Assembly: GCA_934876235.1 (NCBI GenBank)
Contig: CAKXKM010000038.1
Span: 1-17,631 of the forward strand
Direction: 5' to 3'
DNA length: 17,631 nt
Source of the DNA: Collinsella sp. AF02-46-1
GTDB taxonomy: Bacteria > Actinomycetota > Coriobacteriia > Coriobacteriales > Coriobacteriaceae
In this document: positions 6,907 to 12,942 of the stretch, piece by piece
Position numbering within the stretch: position 1 is the first letter of the stretch
Layout of the letters: every line of letters begins with the position of its first letter
Made by a program: the position numbers and the translations under genes
The notes under the pieces: model-generated
Seen by the model: the letters and a program-made list of their open reading frames with translations, nothing else
Database searches by the model: none
What the model was told of the DNA's origin: nothing

Positions 6907-7626
6907 ATGAAGAGTTTCGTTGCCGAGGATTCGTTTTGGGAGCTATTTCCGCAGGCGGCTGTCGGTGTTGTGGTCGTAAAGGGCATGAAGCCCGCGGCTC
7001 AGATTCCTCAAGAGGACGTTGATGCGATTGCCGCGTTGCTCGACCGCGCCAATATCGATGCGGAGCGTCACCTGACGAGTGATACCATCAGCGAGAATGC
7101 GCCGGTTAAGGCATGGCGCGAGGCATATCGCCTATTCAAGACCAAGAAGGGCGCGCGTTGCTCAATTGAGAACCTGCTCAAGCGCGTGCTCAAAGGAAAG
7201 CCGGTGGGCCACATTACGCCCGCGGTGGACATCTACAACACGGTGTCGCTGTCCTACGCGCTGCCCGTAGGCGGCGAGGATTTGCACGCGATTGAGGGAG
7301 ACCTTTGCCTGAAGGTGACCGACGGTGGCGATTCATTTCTGCCGCTTGGCGAGGAGACAGATGACCCGACGCTGCCCGGCGAGCTCGCCTACATCGATGA
7401 TGCGGGCGCCGTATGCCGCTGCTGGAACTGGCGCGATGGCGTTCGAACGGCGTTGTCCGATGATTCGGCCGATGCTTTCCTGGCGATTGAGTGCGTGGAG
7501 CCCGAGCGGATGGGGGATTGCCAGGCCGCGATCGATCGCTTAGCCGAGCTGCTCGAGCGCTATCTGGGAGCGACGGTTGTCGTTAAAACGCTTGTGACCC
7601 GCGACAATCCTTGCGTGGGGCTGTAG
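6907..7626 (+). CDS. B3/B4 (tRNA-editing-like) domain protein
   Basis: This 239-aa soluble protein resembles stand-alone B3/B4 domain proteins, which share the editing-domain fold of the phenylalanyl-tRNA synthetase beta chain. Recognisable features are the AWREAYRLFKTKKG.R.S.ENLLKR segment (~63-90), the HITPAVDIYNTVSLSYALPVGGED stretch (~97-120), and the late CRCWNWRDG and LLERYLG segments. The function of free-standing members is unsettled; hydrolysis of mischarged tRNA or amino-acid binding is possible. ATG at 6907 is preferred because AAGGGAGAG lies just upstream; the ATG at 6892 would place that site inside the gene. It is transcribed alone, from a promoter at ~6734 through a structured leader, and ends in hairpin repeat copy 2. 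Confidence 0.8.
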   Translation: MKSFVAEDSFWELFPQAAVGVVVVKGMKPAAQIPQEDVDAIAALLDRANIDAERHLTSDTISENAPVKAWREAYRLFKTKKGARCSIENLLKRVLKGKPVGHITPAVDIYNTVSLSYALPVGGEDLHAIEGDLCLKVTDGGDSFLPLGEETDDPTLPGELAYIDDAGAVCRCWNWRDGVRTALSDDSADAFLAIECVEPERMGDCQAAIDRLAELLERYLGATVVVKTLVTRDNPCVGL

Positions 7627-7655
7627 CGAAGTCTGCGGATCAAACTCGATGCCCC

Positions 7656-7696
7656 AAACCACCACAAAGGTGCCTGTCCCCTTTGTGGTGGTTTTT
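7656..7696 (+). repeat. ACAAAGG hairpin repeat, copy 2 (inverted loop); terminator of the B3/B4 gene
   Basis: Perfect 15-bp stem, AAACCACCACAAAGG (7656-7670) with CCTTTGTGGTGGTTT (7680-7694), loop TGCCTGTCC, and a T tract to 7696. The loop is the exact reverse complement of that in copies 1 and 3. Confidence 0.88.
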
Positions 7697-7711
7697 ATGT
7701 TGATGGGTTAA

Positions 7712-7726
7712 CAAATGGGATATTTG
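7712..7726. promoter_or_regulatory. Small AT-rich dyad upstream of the MarR gene
   Basis: CAAAT-GGGAT-ATTTG is a 5-bp-arm dyad 73 nt before the MarR start codon. MarR proteins often bind such palindromes in their own promoter, so this is a candidate autoregulatory site. No convincing -35/-10 pair was found around it. Confidence 0.25.
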
Positions 7727-7798
7727 GGTACGGGTGTTGCCTTGTGCGGCTAAGATGTTTACCCGTTAGCATCATGTAAGCGAAAGGCGGTCGTCACC

Positions 7799-8248
7799 AT
7801 GCAGCAGAACGACGAGACACGTTTTGAGGACTTTGTCGGACTGATCAGCGGCCTCTACAAGGAGATTCAGCGTATCAAGACGTCCGAAGGCGCAAGGCTG
7901 GGCCTCAAGGGCTCCGACGTTATGTGCCTGTACTATCTTGAGCGCAGCAAGGACGGCCTGACTGGCGCCGACCTCGCCCGCATGGCCGGCGTTACCCGTG
8001 CCGCCGTTTCGCGCACACTGGCACATCTGGAGGAGGGCGGCTACGTCGAGGTTGACGACTCGGGTGATGCGGCCGTCAAGTATCGTGCTCCGGTGCGCCT
8101 GACTGCCCTGGGCGGCGAGAGCATGAGCGAGGCCGATCGCATCATTCGCGAGGTGCTCGATACCACCGGCAAGGCCATGGGCGTGGAGCAGCGCGAGCAG
8201 ATGTATGCATCGCTGCGCACGATCCTCAACACCCTGCGCGAGATCTAG
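7799..8248 (+). CDS. MarR-family winged-helix transcriptional regulator
   Basis: The 149-aa protein is a typical MarR dimer subunit: an N-terminal dimerisation helix (~8-28), then a winged helix-turn-helix at ~37-98. The recognition region is LTGADLARMAGVTRAAVSRTLAHLEEGGYVEV, and the beta wing carries the DDSGDAAVKYRAPVRLT strands. The C-terminal helix closes the dimer. It represses or activates nearby genes in response to a small ligand. The ATG at 7799 follows GAAAGG. The next gene downstream on the same strand, 119 nt away, encodes a DegV/FakB fatty-acid-binding protein. FabT, a MarR member of streptococci, regulates fatty-acid synthesis, so a lipid-linked role is a reasonable inference. 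The ligand is not shown by the sequence. Confidence 0.9.
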   Translation: MQQNDETRFEDFVGLISGLYKEIQRIKTSEGARLGLKGSDVMCLYYLERSKDGLTGADLARMAGVTRAAVSRTLAHLEEGGYVEVDDSGDAAVKYRAPVRLTALGGESMSEADRIIREVLDTTGKAMGVEQREQMYASLRTILNTLREI

Positions 8249-8367
8249 AGCCGCGCTGGCGCTAGCTTTCAGCCAAGAACTGCATCGTCCCGTTTGAGCG
8301 CGTACGCCGTGCCGGGACATTGCTGTCAAAATTCCCTGCGCGAGACCTGCGCAAGAAAGGATTCGTT

Positions 8368-9222
8368 ATGTCCGTCCGCATTATTACCGATTCCGCAAGC
8401 GATATGTCGCCGGCGGAGCACCCCGCTCTGCGTGTTCTGCCGCTGTCCGTCACCTTTGGCACCGATGTGTATATGGATGGCGTCGACATCGATCACCAGC
8501 GCTTTTACGAGATGCTTGTGGAGCGCGATGAGCTGCCCAAGACCGGTCAGGTCAACCCGTACGCCTTTTCGCAGGCGATTGCCGAAGCGCGTGAGGCCGG
8601 CGATGAGGCCGTGATTATTACCGTGGGAGCCAAGCTCTCGGGCACCAACCAGAGTGCTCGTACGGCACTTGCCGAGGCGCCGGGCGGCGACATGTTCGTC
8701 GTGGACAGCAATAACGTGACCTTGGGCGAGCGCGTGCTGGTCGAGTATGCGCTGCGCCTGGTGGACGAGGGCCAGGGCGCGGCTCAGGTTGCGGCGGCTG
8801 TCGAGGCCGTGCGCGACCGCGTGGTCGTCATCGGCCTGCTCGAGACGTTGGAGTACCTGGTGCGCGGCGGTCGCCTGTCTGCTGCGGCCGGTGCCGTGGG
8901 TACGCTGCTCAACGTAAAGCCCGTGGTGGCTGCCGAGGACGGTCTGATCGTGCAGCTGGGCAAGGCGCGCGGTTCCAAGAACGGACGTAACCTGCTCAAC
9001 CAGAAGGTCGAAAAGGCGGGCGGCATCGACTTTTCCATGCCGCTGGCGCTCGGCTATACGGGCCTTTCGGATGCGGTGCTCAAGAAGTATATCGAGGACA
9101 GCGCGGCACTGTGGGCTGGCCACACCGAGGGCGAACTGCCCGTTCACACCATCGGCGCCACCATCGGCACCCATGTAGGCCCCGGCGCCGTAGCCGTAGC
9201 CTTCTTCCAGCCCGTTAACTAG
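8368..9222 (+). CDS. DegV family (FakB-type) fatty-acid-binding protein
   Basis: DegV/FakB proteins hold a fatty acid in a buried pocket and present it to a FakA-type kinase for acyl-phosphate formation. The 284 aa match the family's usual size. Diagnostic stretches are TDSASD (7-12), LPLSVTFG (24-31), KTGQVNP (58-64), LSGTNQSA (90-97, which contacts the carboxylate), VVDSNNVTLG (111-120) and the LEYLVRGGRLS segment (~169-179). The ATG at 8368 follows AAGAAAGG, and residues MSVRIITDSASD are the expected N-terminus. An ATG at 8320 has no ribosome site. No FakA is in this window, so the partner must lie elsewhere. Which fatty acid is bound cannot be told. Confidence 0.93.
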   Translation: MSVRIITDSASDMSPAEHPALRVLPLSVTFGTDVYMDGVDIDHQRFYEMLVERDELPKTGQVNPYAFSQAIAEAREAGDEAVIITVGAKLSGTNQSARTALAEAPGGDMFVVDSNNVTLGERVLVEYALRLVDEGQGAAQVAAAVEAVRDRVVVIGLLETLEYLVRGGRLSAAAGAVGTLLNVKPVVAAEDGLIVQLGKARGSKNGRNLLNQKVEKAGGIDFSMPLALGYTGLSDAVLKKYIEDSAALWAGHTEGELPVHTIGATIGTHVGPGAVAVAFFQPVN

Positions 9223-9233
9223 CCCACCTGCCA

Positions 9234-9272
9234 AAACCACCACAAAGGGGACAGGCACCTTTGTGGTGGTTT
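9234..9272 (+). repeat. ACAAAGG hairpin repeat, copy 3
   Basis: Perfect 15-bp stem, AAACCACCACAAAGG (9234-9248) with CCTTTGTGGTGGTTT (9258-9272), loop GGACAGGCA. It lies 12 nt after the degV stop and ends 29 nt before the MGMT-family start. The plus-strand U tract is short (TTT), while AAAA on the left side gives a better tail to minus-strand transcripts. Confidence 0.85.
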
Positions 9273-9301
9273 ATGCTATTCCGGGTGGAAGGGAGCGAGC
9301 A

Positions 9302-9622
9302 ATGGCGTCTGAGGGCTTTTTTGAGCGGGTGTACGAGGTGGTCGAGCAGATTCCCGAGGGGATGGTCGCCACGTATGGTCAGGTGGCGCTGCTTGCTGGA
9401 CGTCCACGAAGTGCGCGGTACGTGGGGTATGCCCTGCATGGCAATCCGCGCCCCGGCGAGATTCCCTGTCACCGCGTGGTGTTTGCCGATGGCCGCATAT
9501 GCGATGGTTTTGCTTTTGGCGGTCCCGATGCTCAACGTGAGCTTTTGCTAGGGGAGGGTGTGGCGTTTAAGGACGACATGCACGTCGACTTGGCCGCCTG
9601 TCGCTGGCCTGCAGGGCTCTAG
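9302..9622 (+). CDS. MGMT-family protein, minimal (alkyltransferase-like)
   Basis: The 106-aa protein is only the DNA-binding/active-site domain of O6-alkylguanine-DNA alkyltransferase. It has YGQVALLAG (25-33, helix-turn-helix), SARYVGYALHGNP (37-49, arginine finger region) and the acceptor motif PCHRV (55-59) with its Cys56. Classical Ogt/Ada enzymes are ~170 aa with an N-terminal ribonuclease-like domain that is absent here. Alkyltransferase-like (ATL) proteins of this size usually have Trp for Cys, so this is an ATL-sized protein that keeps the nucleophile. It probably senses or repairs O6-alkylguanine; catalytic competence is not certain. ATG at 9302 is chosen for the GGAAGGGAG ribosome site; an upstream in-frame ATG would begin inside hairpin copy 3. 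Confidence 0.85.
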   Translation: MASEGFFERVYEVVEQIPEGMVATYGQVALLAGRPRSARYVGYALHGNPRPGEIPCHRVVFADGRICDGFAFGGPDAQRELLLGEGVAFKDDMHVDLAACRWPAGL

Positions 9623-9640
9623 CGGCTCTGCCGTGGTTAA

Positions 9641-9677
9641 AACCACCACAAAGGTGCCTGTCCCCTTTGTGGTGGTT
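9641..9677 (+). repeat. ACAAAGG hairpin repeat, copy 4 (inverted loop)
   Basis: A 14-bp stem, AACCACCACAAAGG (9641-9654) with CCTTTGTGGTGGTT (9664-9677), loop TGCCTGTCC. The plus side is followed by CTAG rather than a T tract, so it is a poor terminator for the MGMT-family gene. Its A run on the left would suit minus-strand transcripts. Confidence 0.85.
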
Positions 9678-9751
9678 CTAGTTTACCTGAGCTAACTTAT
9701 GGAGAAGCTATGGGGGAACATATTGACGCTACAAAGTAAACCACGGTGAAC

Positions 9752-9904
9752 TATATTGTATTCAGCAACGGAGCAGGCAATAGGCGATGAAAAAGCCTGC
9801 CCTGTTGAGTTTGATTCGCATTCCTCCCCTCTGTGCGATTCAACGGTGTACTTCGGGAACAGGCCCGCTGGCAACTAACTGCCAGCGGGCCTGTTCCTGT
9901 TTTT
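9752..9904 (+). ncRNA. Candidate stand-alone sRNA with an exposed CU-rich loop
   Basis: Three hairpins follow one another and end in a strong terminator. Stem 1 pairs 9766-9778 with 9795-9807 (13 positions, one mismatch, one wobble). Stem 2 pairs TTGATTCGCA (9811-9820) with TGCGATTCAA (9834-9843) with one mismatch, leaving a 13-nt loop TTCCTCCCCTCTG. Stem 3 is the terminator. A -10-like TATATT (9752-9757) sits 8 nt before stem 1; TTGACG at 9723-9728 is 23 nt upstream of it, too far for a standard promoter. No plus-strand gene follows before the convergent trpS, so a leader role is unlikely. A CU-rich loop can pair with Shine-Dalgarno sequences, as in several Gram-positive sRNAs. Not matched to a named family. 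Confidence 0.5.
9856..9904 (+). terminator. Strong intrinsic terminator of the candidate sRNA
   Basis: A perfect 18-bp GC-rich stem (9856-9873 with 9880-9897), 6-nt loop ACTAAC, then TGTTTTT. It points rightward only; there is no A run on its left side for minus-strand termination. It ends a transcript that contains no recognisable ORF. Confidence 0.88.
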
Positions 9905-9944
9905 CGGGGGAGTGCAATGGGCAGAGCCGAACCGGTCGGGCACC

Positions 9945-9972
9945 AAAAAAGGCGGACGCACTAGCGCCCGCC
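9945..9972 (-). terminator. trpS intrinsic terminator
   Basis: On the minus strand, GGCGGGCGC and GCGTCCGCC (9972-9964 with 9959-9951) form a 9-bp stem with one wobble, a 4-nt loop, and TTTTTT (9950-9945). It lies 36 nt past the trpS stop. Confidence 0.85.
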
Positions 9973-10007
9973 CTATAGCAATCGAAAGTTCTAGCCAGCA
10001 GATCGAT

Positions 10008-11057
10008 CTAGTACACCATGCCCATGGCGTCCTGGACCTCGGCCAAGGTCTGCTCGGCGATCTCGTTGGCGCGACGGTTGCCCTCGTGCAGGACGTCCTT
10101 CACATAGTCCAGGTCGTTTTCGTAGCGCTGACGACGCTCGCGGATCGGCGCGAAGTACTCGTTGACGGCCTCGGTCACGTACTTCTTGAGCTGGCCGGAG
10201 CCGCCCATGCCAATCTCTTCGGCAATCTCGACCTCGGAACGGCCAGTGCAGATGGCGGCCGTCGAAAGCAGACCGGACACGCCGGGGCGGTTCTCGGGAT
10301 CGAATGTGATCATGCGCTCGGAGTCGGTCTGACTCTTCTTGATGCGCTTGGCCGTCTCCTCGGCGGTCATCGAGATGTTGATGGCGTTGCCGTAGCTCTT
10401 GCTCATCTTGCGACCGTCCAGGCCCGGCAGTAGCGGGGTCTCGGACAGCAGCGCTTCGACCTCGGGGAACACTTTGCCGTAGCGGTTGTTAAAGCGGCGG
10501 GCGATGGTGCGGGTGAGCTCGATGTGCGGCAGCTGGTCGCGACCGACGGGCACCACATTGCCCTTGCAGAACAGGATGTCGCAGGCCTGGTGCACCGGGT
10601 AGGTGAGCAGAAGGCCGGTGAGCTCGTGGCCCGAGGCCTCCATCTCGGCCTTGACCGTGGGGTTGCGCGCCAGCTCGGCCTCGGAGACCAGCGACAGGAA
10701 CGGCAGCATGAGCTGGTTGGCGGCGGGCACGGCGGAGTGCGCGTAGATCATGGTCTTGTCGGGGTCGATGCCGCAGGCAAGGTAGTCCATGACCATGTTG
10801 TACACGTTGTCCTGGATGTGCTCGGTCGTGTCGCGGTCAGTGATGACCTGGTAGTCGGCGATGAGCACGTTGGTCTTGGCGCCCATGTTCTGCAGCTCAA
10901 CACGGCCCTTAAGGGTGCCGAAGTAGTGACCCAGATGCAGACGGCCGGTGGGGCGGTCGCCGGTGAGCATGGTGAACTTGTCGGGCGTCTTGGCCAGGCC
11001 CTCGCGAATGGCGTTGCTCTTTTGCAGCGCGACTTCGTAGCTGTTCTCGTTTGGCAT
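10008..11057 (-). CDS. trpS: Tryptophanyl-tRNA synthetase
   Basis: A class Ic aminoacyl-tRNA synthetase that charges tRNA-Trp using ATP. The 349-aa product has the Rossmann signature TGRLHLGHYFG (HLGH at 41-44, equivalent to HIGH), the tryptophan-pocket stretch YPVHQACDIL (~153-162), GRDQLPHIELTR (~172-183) and KMSKS (217-221). The length is normal. ATG at 11055-11057 follows TTAGGAG at 7 nt; the upstream in-frame ATG at 11087 has no ribosome site. It lies 161 nt downstream of the WecA/TagO-like gene on the same strand, and a TATCAT (11089-11094, minus) could be its own -10. I see no T-box or trp-type leader in that interval. Confidence 0.96.
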   Translation of the reverse strand: MPNENSYEVALQKSNAIREGLAKTPDKFTMLTGDRPTGRLHLGHYFGTLKGRVELQNMGAKTNVLIADYQVITDRDTTEHIQDNVYNMVMDYLACGIDPDKTMIYAHSAVPAANQLMLPFLSLVSEAELARNPTVKAEMEASGHELTGLLLTYPVHQACDILFCKGNVVPVGRDQLPHIELTRTIARRFNNRYGKVFPEVEALLSETPLLPGLDGRKMSKSYGNAINISMTAEETAKRIKKSQTDSERMITFDPENRPGVSGLLSTAAICTGRSEVEIAEEIGMGGSGQLKKYVTEAVNEYFAPIRERRQRYENDLDYVKDVLHEGNRRANEIAEQTLAEVQDAMGMVY

Positions 11058-11218
11058 AATTGCTCCTAACGTATGTTCATGGGTCAAGATGATAACGCGT
11101 TTATTGGAGGGGCAGGTCGTAAGTAGGCGAGGGGCGGGAGATCGGCGGCATGTGCGATGGGCGCGACATGGCTGTGCGTTTGGCCGGCGGCGCCTGGACG
11201 CTTCCTCGGCAGCTTACC

Positions 11219-12418
11219 CTAGAGCTTGTGGTGGCGCTCTTCCTTACGTTCCTCGGCTGCCTGCTCCTCCTGCTTAAAGGCGGGATCGTCGGGGGTGACG
11301 AGCTCGTCCGCGTGCGTGCGCTTGTTGTAATGGTGGCGTAGCACGGGTTCAAACAGGTGCAGGTGCTTGGCGAAGGCCGCCGAGCCAATGGCGAGCACGG
11401 TAAAGATGAGCACGCGCATGGGCACTTCGACCTGGTTAATCGCGGCGGCGCCGGCCGAAAGCATAATGCACCAGGCGTAGATGAGGAGCACGGCCTGCTT
11501 TTGGTTGTAGCCCTCTTGAATGAGACGGTGGTGGATGTGGCCCTTATCGGCCTGCCCGATGCTAATGTGGGCGCGCTTGCGGCGCACGATGGCGCTAAAC
11601 GTGTCGATGATGGGCACGCCGGCAACGATGAGCGGGATGATAAGCGAGGTGAGCGCGGCGGTGCGGCTCACGTTGAGCAGCGAGATGGAGCCCAGCGCAA
11701 AGCCCAGAAGCAGCGACCCCGAGTCGCCCAAGAAGATGCTTGCGGGGTTGAAGTTGTAGCGCAAAAAGGCCAGACAGGCGCCAAAGAGCGCAATGGAGAG
11801 CGCGGCGGCGTCGATGCGGCCCGAGAGAACGGCCATCGAAAACATGGTGAACGACGCGATGCCGCAGATGCCCGTGGCCAAGCCGTCGAGGCCGTCGATG
11901 AGGTTAATGATGTTGGTGAATGCCACCAGATAGATCACGGTGATGGGGTAGGCGAGCCATCCGAGCATGATCTCGCCGGGGGCAAACGGGTTGACGATGA
12001 CGCCGATCCGTAGGCCGCCGATACAGGCGATAAGCGCGGCGAGGACCTGTCCGGCCAGCTTTTGCTTGGGCTTGAGCTGGAAGACGTCGTCGATAGCGCC
12101 GGTCGCAAAGATGACGGTAAAAGAAAGCGCAAGTATGGGGTAGCTGATGTGCAGACGGGGGTGGGGCACCAAAACGGGCGGCCAACCCAGGTACCAGGTG
12201 CCTAGGATTTGCACAATACAGGCAACGACCAGGCCCAAAAACACCGCCGTTCCGCCCAAACGCGGGATGGGCTTGGTGTTGATGCGGCGCTTAGAAGGAT
12301 AGTCGACGGCGTCGAGCTTAATTGCCAAGCGCTTGACCAGGGGCACCGTGAGGAAGGTCGTGATGAAGGCCGCTGCTGCCACGCATAGATACGGTATGTA
12401 GCTCGGGGATGAAGCCAT
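11219..12418 (-). CDS. WecA/TagO-like undecaprenyl-phosphate sugar-1-phosphate transferase
   Basis: A polytopic membrane enzyme (399 aa, ~10-11 helices) of the MraY/WecA family. It transfers a sugar-1-phosphate, usually GlcNAc-1-P from UDP-GlcNAc, to undecaprenyl phosphate, the first step of many wall glycopolymers or O-chains. Visible motifs are GAIDDVFQLKPKQK (107-120, Mg2+ Asp pair), NIINLIDGLDGLATG (169-183), GDSGS (231-235) and the cytoplasmic HIHHRL (294-299). HIHH is typical of WecA/TagO rather than MraY. The charged C-terminal tail (~350-399, KRTHADELV...ERKEERHHKL) looks cytoplasmic. Start ATG 12416-12418 matches the family N-terminus, although no good Shine-Dalgarno precedes it; in-frame ATGs at 12490 and 12538 give an unlikely basic extension. 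It could supply lipid-linked sugar for the flippase gene in this window. Confidence 0.92.
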   Translation of the reverse strand: MASSPSYIPYLCVAAAAFITTFLTVPLVKRLAIKLDAVDYPSKRRINTKPIPRLGGTAVFLGLVVACIVQILGTWYLGWPPVLVPHPRLHISYPILALSFTVIFATGAIDDVFQLKPKQKLAGQVLAALIACIGGLRIGVIVNPFAPGEIMLGWLAYPITVIYLVAFTNIINLIDGLDGLATGICGIASFTMFSMAVLSGRIDAAALSIALFGACLAFLRYNFNPASIFLGDSGSLLLGFALGSISLLNVSRTAALTSLIIPLIVAGVPIIDTFSAIVRRKRAHISIGQADKGHIHHRLIQEGYNQKQAVLLIYAWCIMLSAGAAAINQVEVPMRVLIFTVLAIGSAAFAKHLHLFEPVLRHHYNKRTHADELVTPDDPAFKQEEQAAEERKEERHHKL

Positions 12419-12549
12419 GAATCTAAAAACCGCCAAGCGTCGAAGGAAAAGGTCAAAGGTTGCTAAGCGCAAAGGGCATAGCCGAACCATGATACTCGAC
12501 CAAGGGGGGTGCATGGAATTGCACGCAGCGATAATCACGCGCTTACCAG

Positions 12550-12578
12550 ATATTAGGGTATTGTCGATAGCTTGTCGG
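12550..12578 (-). promoter_or_regulatory. Candidate promoter for the WecA/TagO-like gene
   Basis: On the minus strand CCGACA (12573-12578) and TAATAT (12550-12555) are spaced 17 nt, both 4/6 to consensus. The predicted start, near 12543, leaves a ~125-nt leader. Weak evidence. Confidence 0.3.
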
Positions 12579-12609
12579 GATACCGGCGGGGATCCATATG
12601 GGCTGTAAT

Positions 12610-12636
12610 GGTGGTTTTCGGCAAATGAAAACCACC
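12610..12636. repeat. 10-bp hairpin between the ncRNA candidate and the WecA/TagO-like gene
   Basis: GGTGGTTTTC (12610-12619) and GAAAACCACC (12627-12636) form a perfect 10-bp stem with loop GGCAAAT. Neither strand has a T tract after it, so it is not a canonical terminator. It is unlike the ACAAAGG repeats apart from the GGTGGTTT end. Confidence 0.5.
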
Positions 12637-12645
12637 CCCCACGTT

Positions 12646-12830
12646 ACGAAAATGAACCCACCTAAAACAGGTGGGTGCCCTCATCGACTGTTCCAGCGTC
12701 CTTAACAACGAAGGATACCTGTACTAGGTACGACTGTGTGGGCTCCCTAAATAAACGCGACGGTTCACCCAGTTGCTCCGCGGGGGGCGGAATACCTACA
12801 TCATAAAGCGGCACTTTGTCGATTCCAGTC
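12646..12830 (-). ncRNA. Candidate structured RNA of ~185 nt, possibly 6S-like
   Basis: The region holds several perfect short stems. ATCGAC/GTCGAT (12683-12688 with 12818-12823) would close a rod. Inside it are TACCTA/TAGGTA (12793-12798 with 12725-12730), TCCTT/AAGGA (12699-12703 with 12711-12715) and TCCGC/GCGGA (12777-12781 with 12787-12791), the last with an all-C loop on the minus strand. ACCCACCT/AGGTGGGT (12656-12663 with 12669-12676) lies at the 3' end, followed on the minus strand by TCATTTTCG. A perfect TATAAT lies just upstream (12836-12841, minus). Size, closing stem and a small hairpin on one side of a central bubble recall 6S RNA, but I could not fold or align it. TACCT/AGGTA (12716-12730) is an alternative stem. 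Strand is favoured by the promoter and terminator, not proven. Confidence 0.4.
12656..12676 (-). terminator. Possible terminator of the structured RNA
   Basis: An 8-bp perfect stem ACCCACCT/AGGTGGGT with a 5-nt loop GTTTT on the minus strand, tail TCATTTTCG. The U tract is imperfect. Confidence 0.4.
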
Positions 12831-12843
12831 TTGACATTATAAA
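12816..12843. promoter_or_regulatory. Overlapping divergent -10 elements
   Basis: On the plus strand, TTGTCG (12816-12821) and TATAAA (12838-12843) are 16 nt apart and would drive the radical SAM gene with a ~93-nt leader. On the minus strand, the overlapping TATAAT (12836-12841) points into the structured RNA region but lacks a good -35. A perfect TTGACA (12831-12836, plus) is also present but has no matching -10. The two -10 boxes share four bases, so the transcripts would compete. Confidence 0.4.
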
Positions 12844-12942
12844 AATCGTGTCGGACGATTACGGCGCCTTGGGCTCGAGCCGTCTGTGCGGTTGGTCCCT
12901 TTACGTTTGAGCTGCTGAATCATTGTTTTGGAGCATGTTTTT

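Noticed and set aside
8326..9258. 310-aa minus-strand ORF opposite degV
   Set aside because: It is antisense to a clear DegV gene and lies over hairpin copy 3, with no motif.
6699..9677. CRISPR array
   Set aside because: Repeats are 0.4-1.6 kb apart, separated by genes, and occur in both orientations.
9787..9978. 63-aa plus-strand ORF starting MKKPALLSL
   Set aside because: It reads through the sRNA-like stem and the strong terminator, so a full-length product is unlikely. A leader peptide was considered, but no plus-strand gene follows.
12646..12830. tmRNA, RNase P RNA or SRP RNA
   Set aside because: Their conserved cores, such as the tmRNA tRNA-like ends, the RNase P GAGGAAAGUCC segment and the SRP GGAAGCAGC loop, are not present on either strand.
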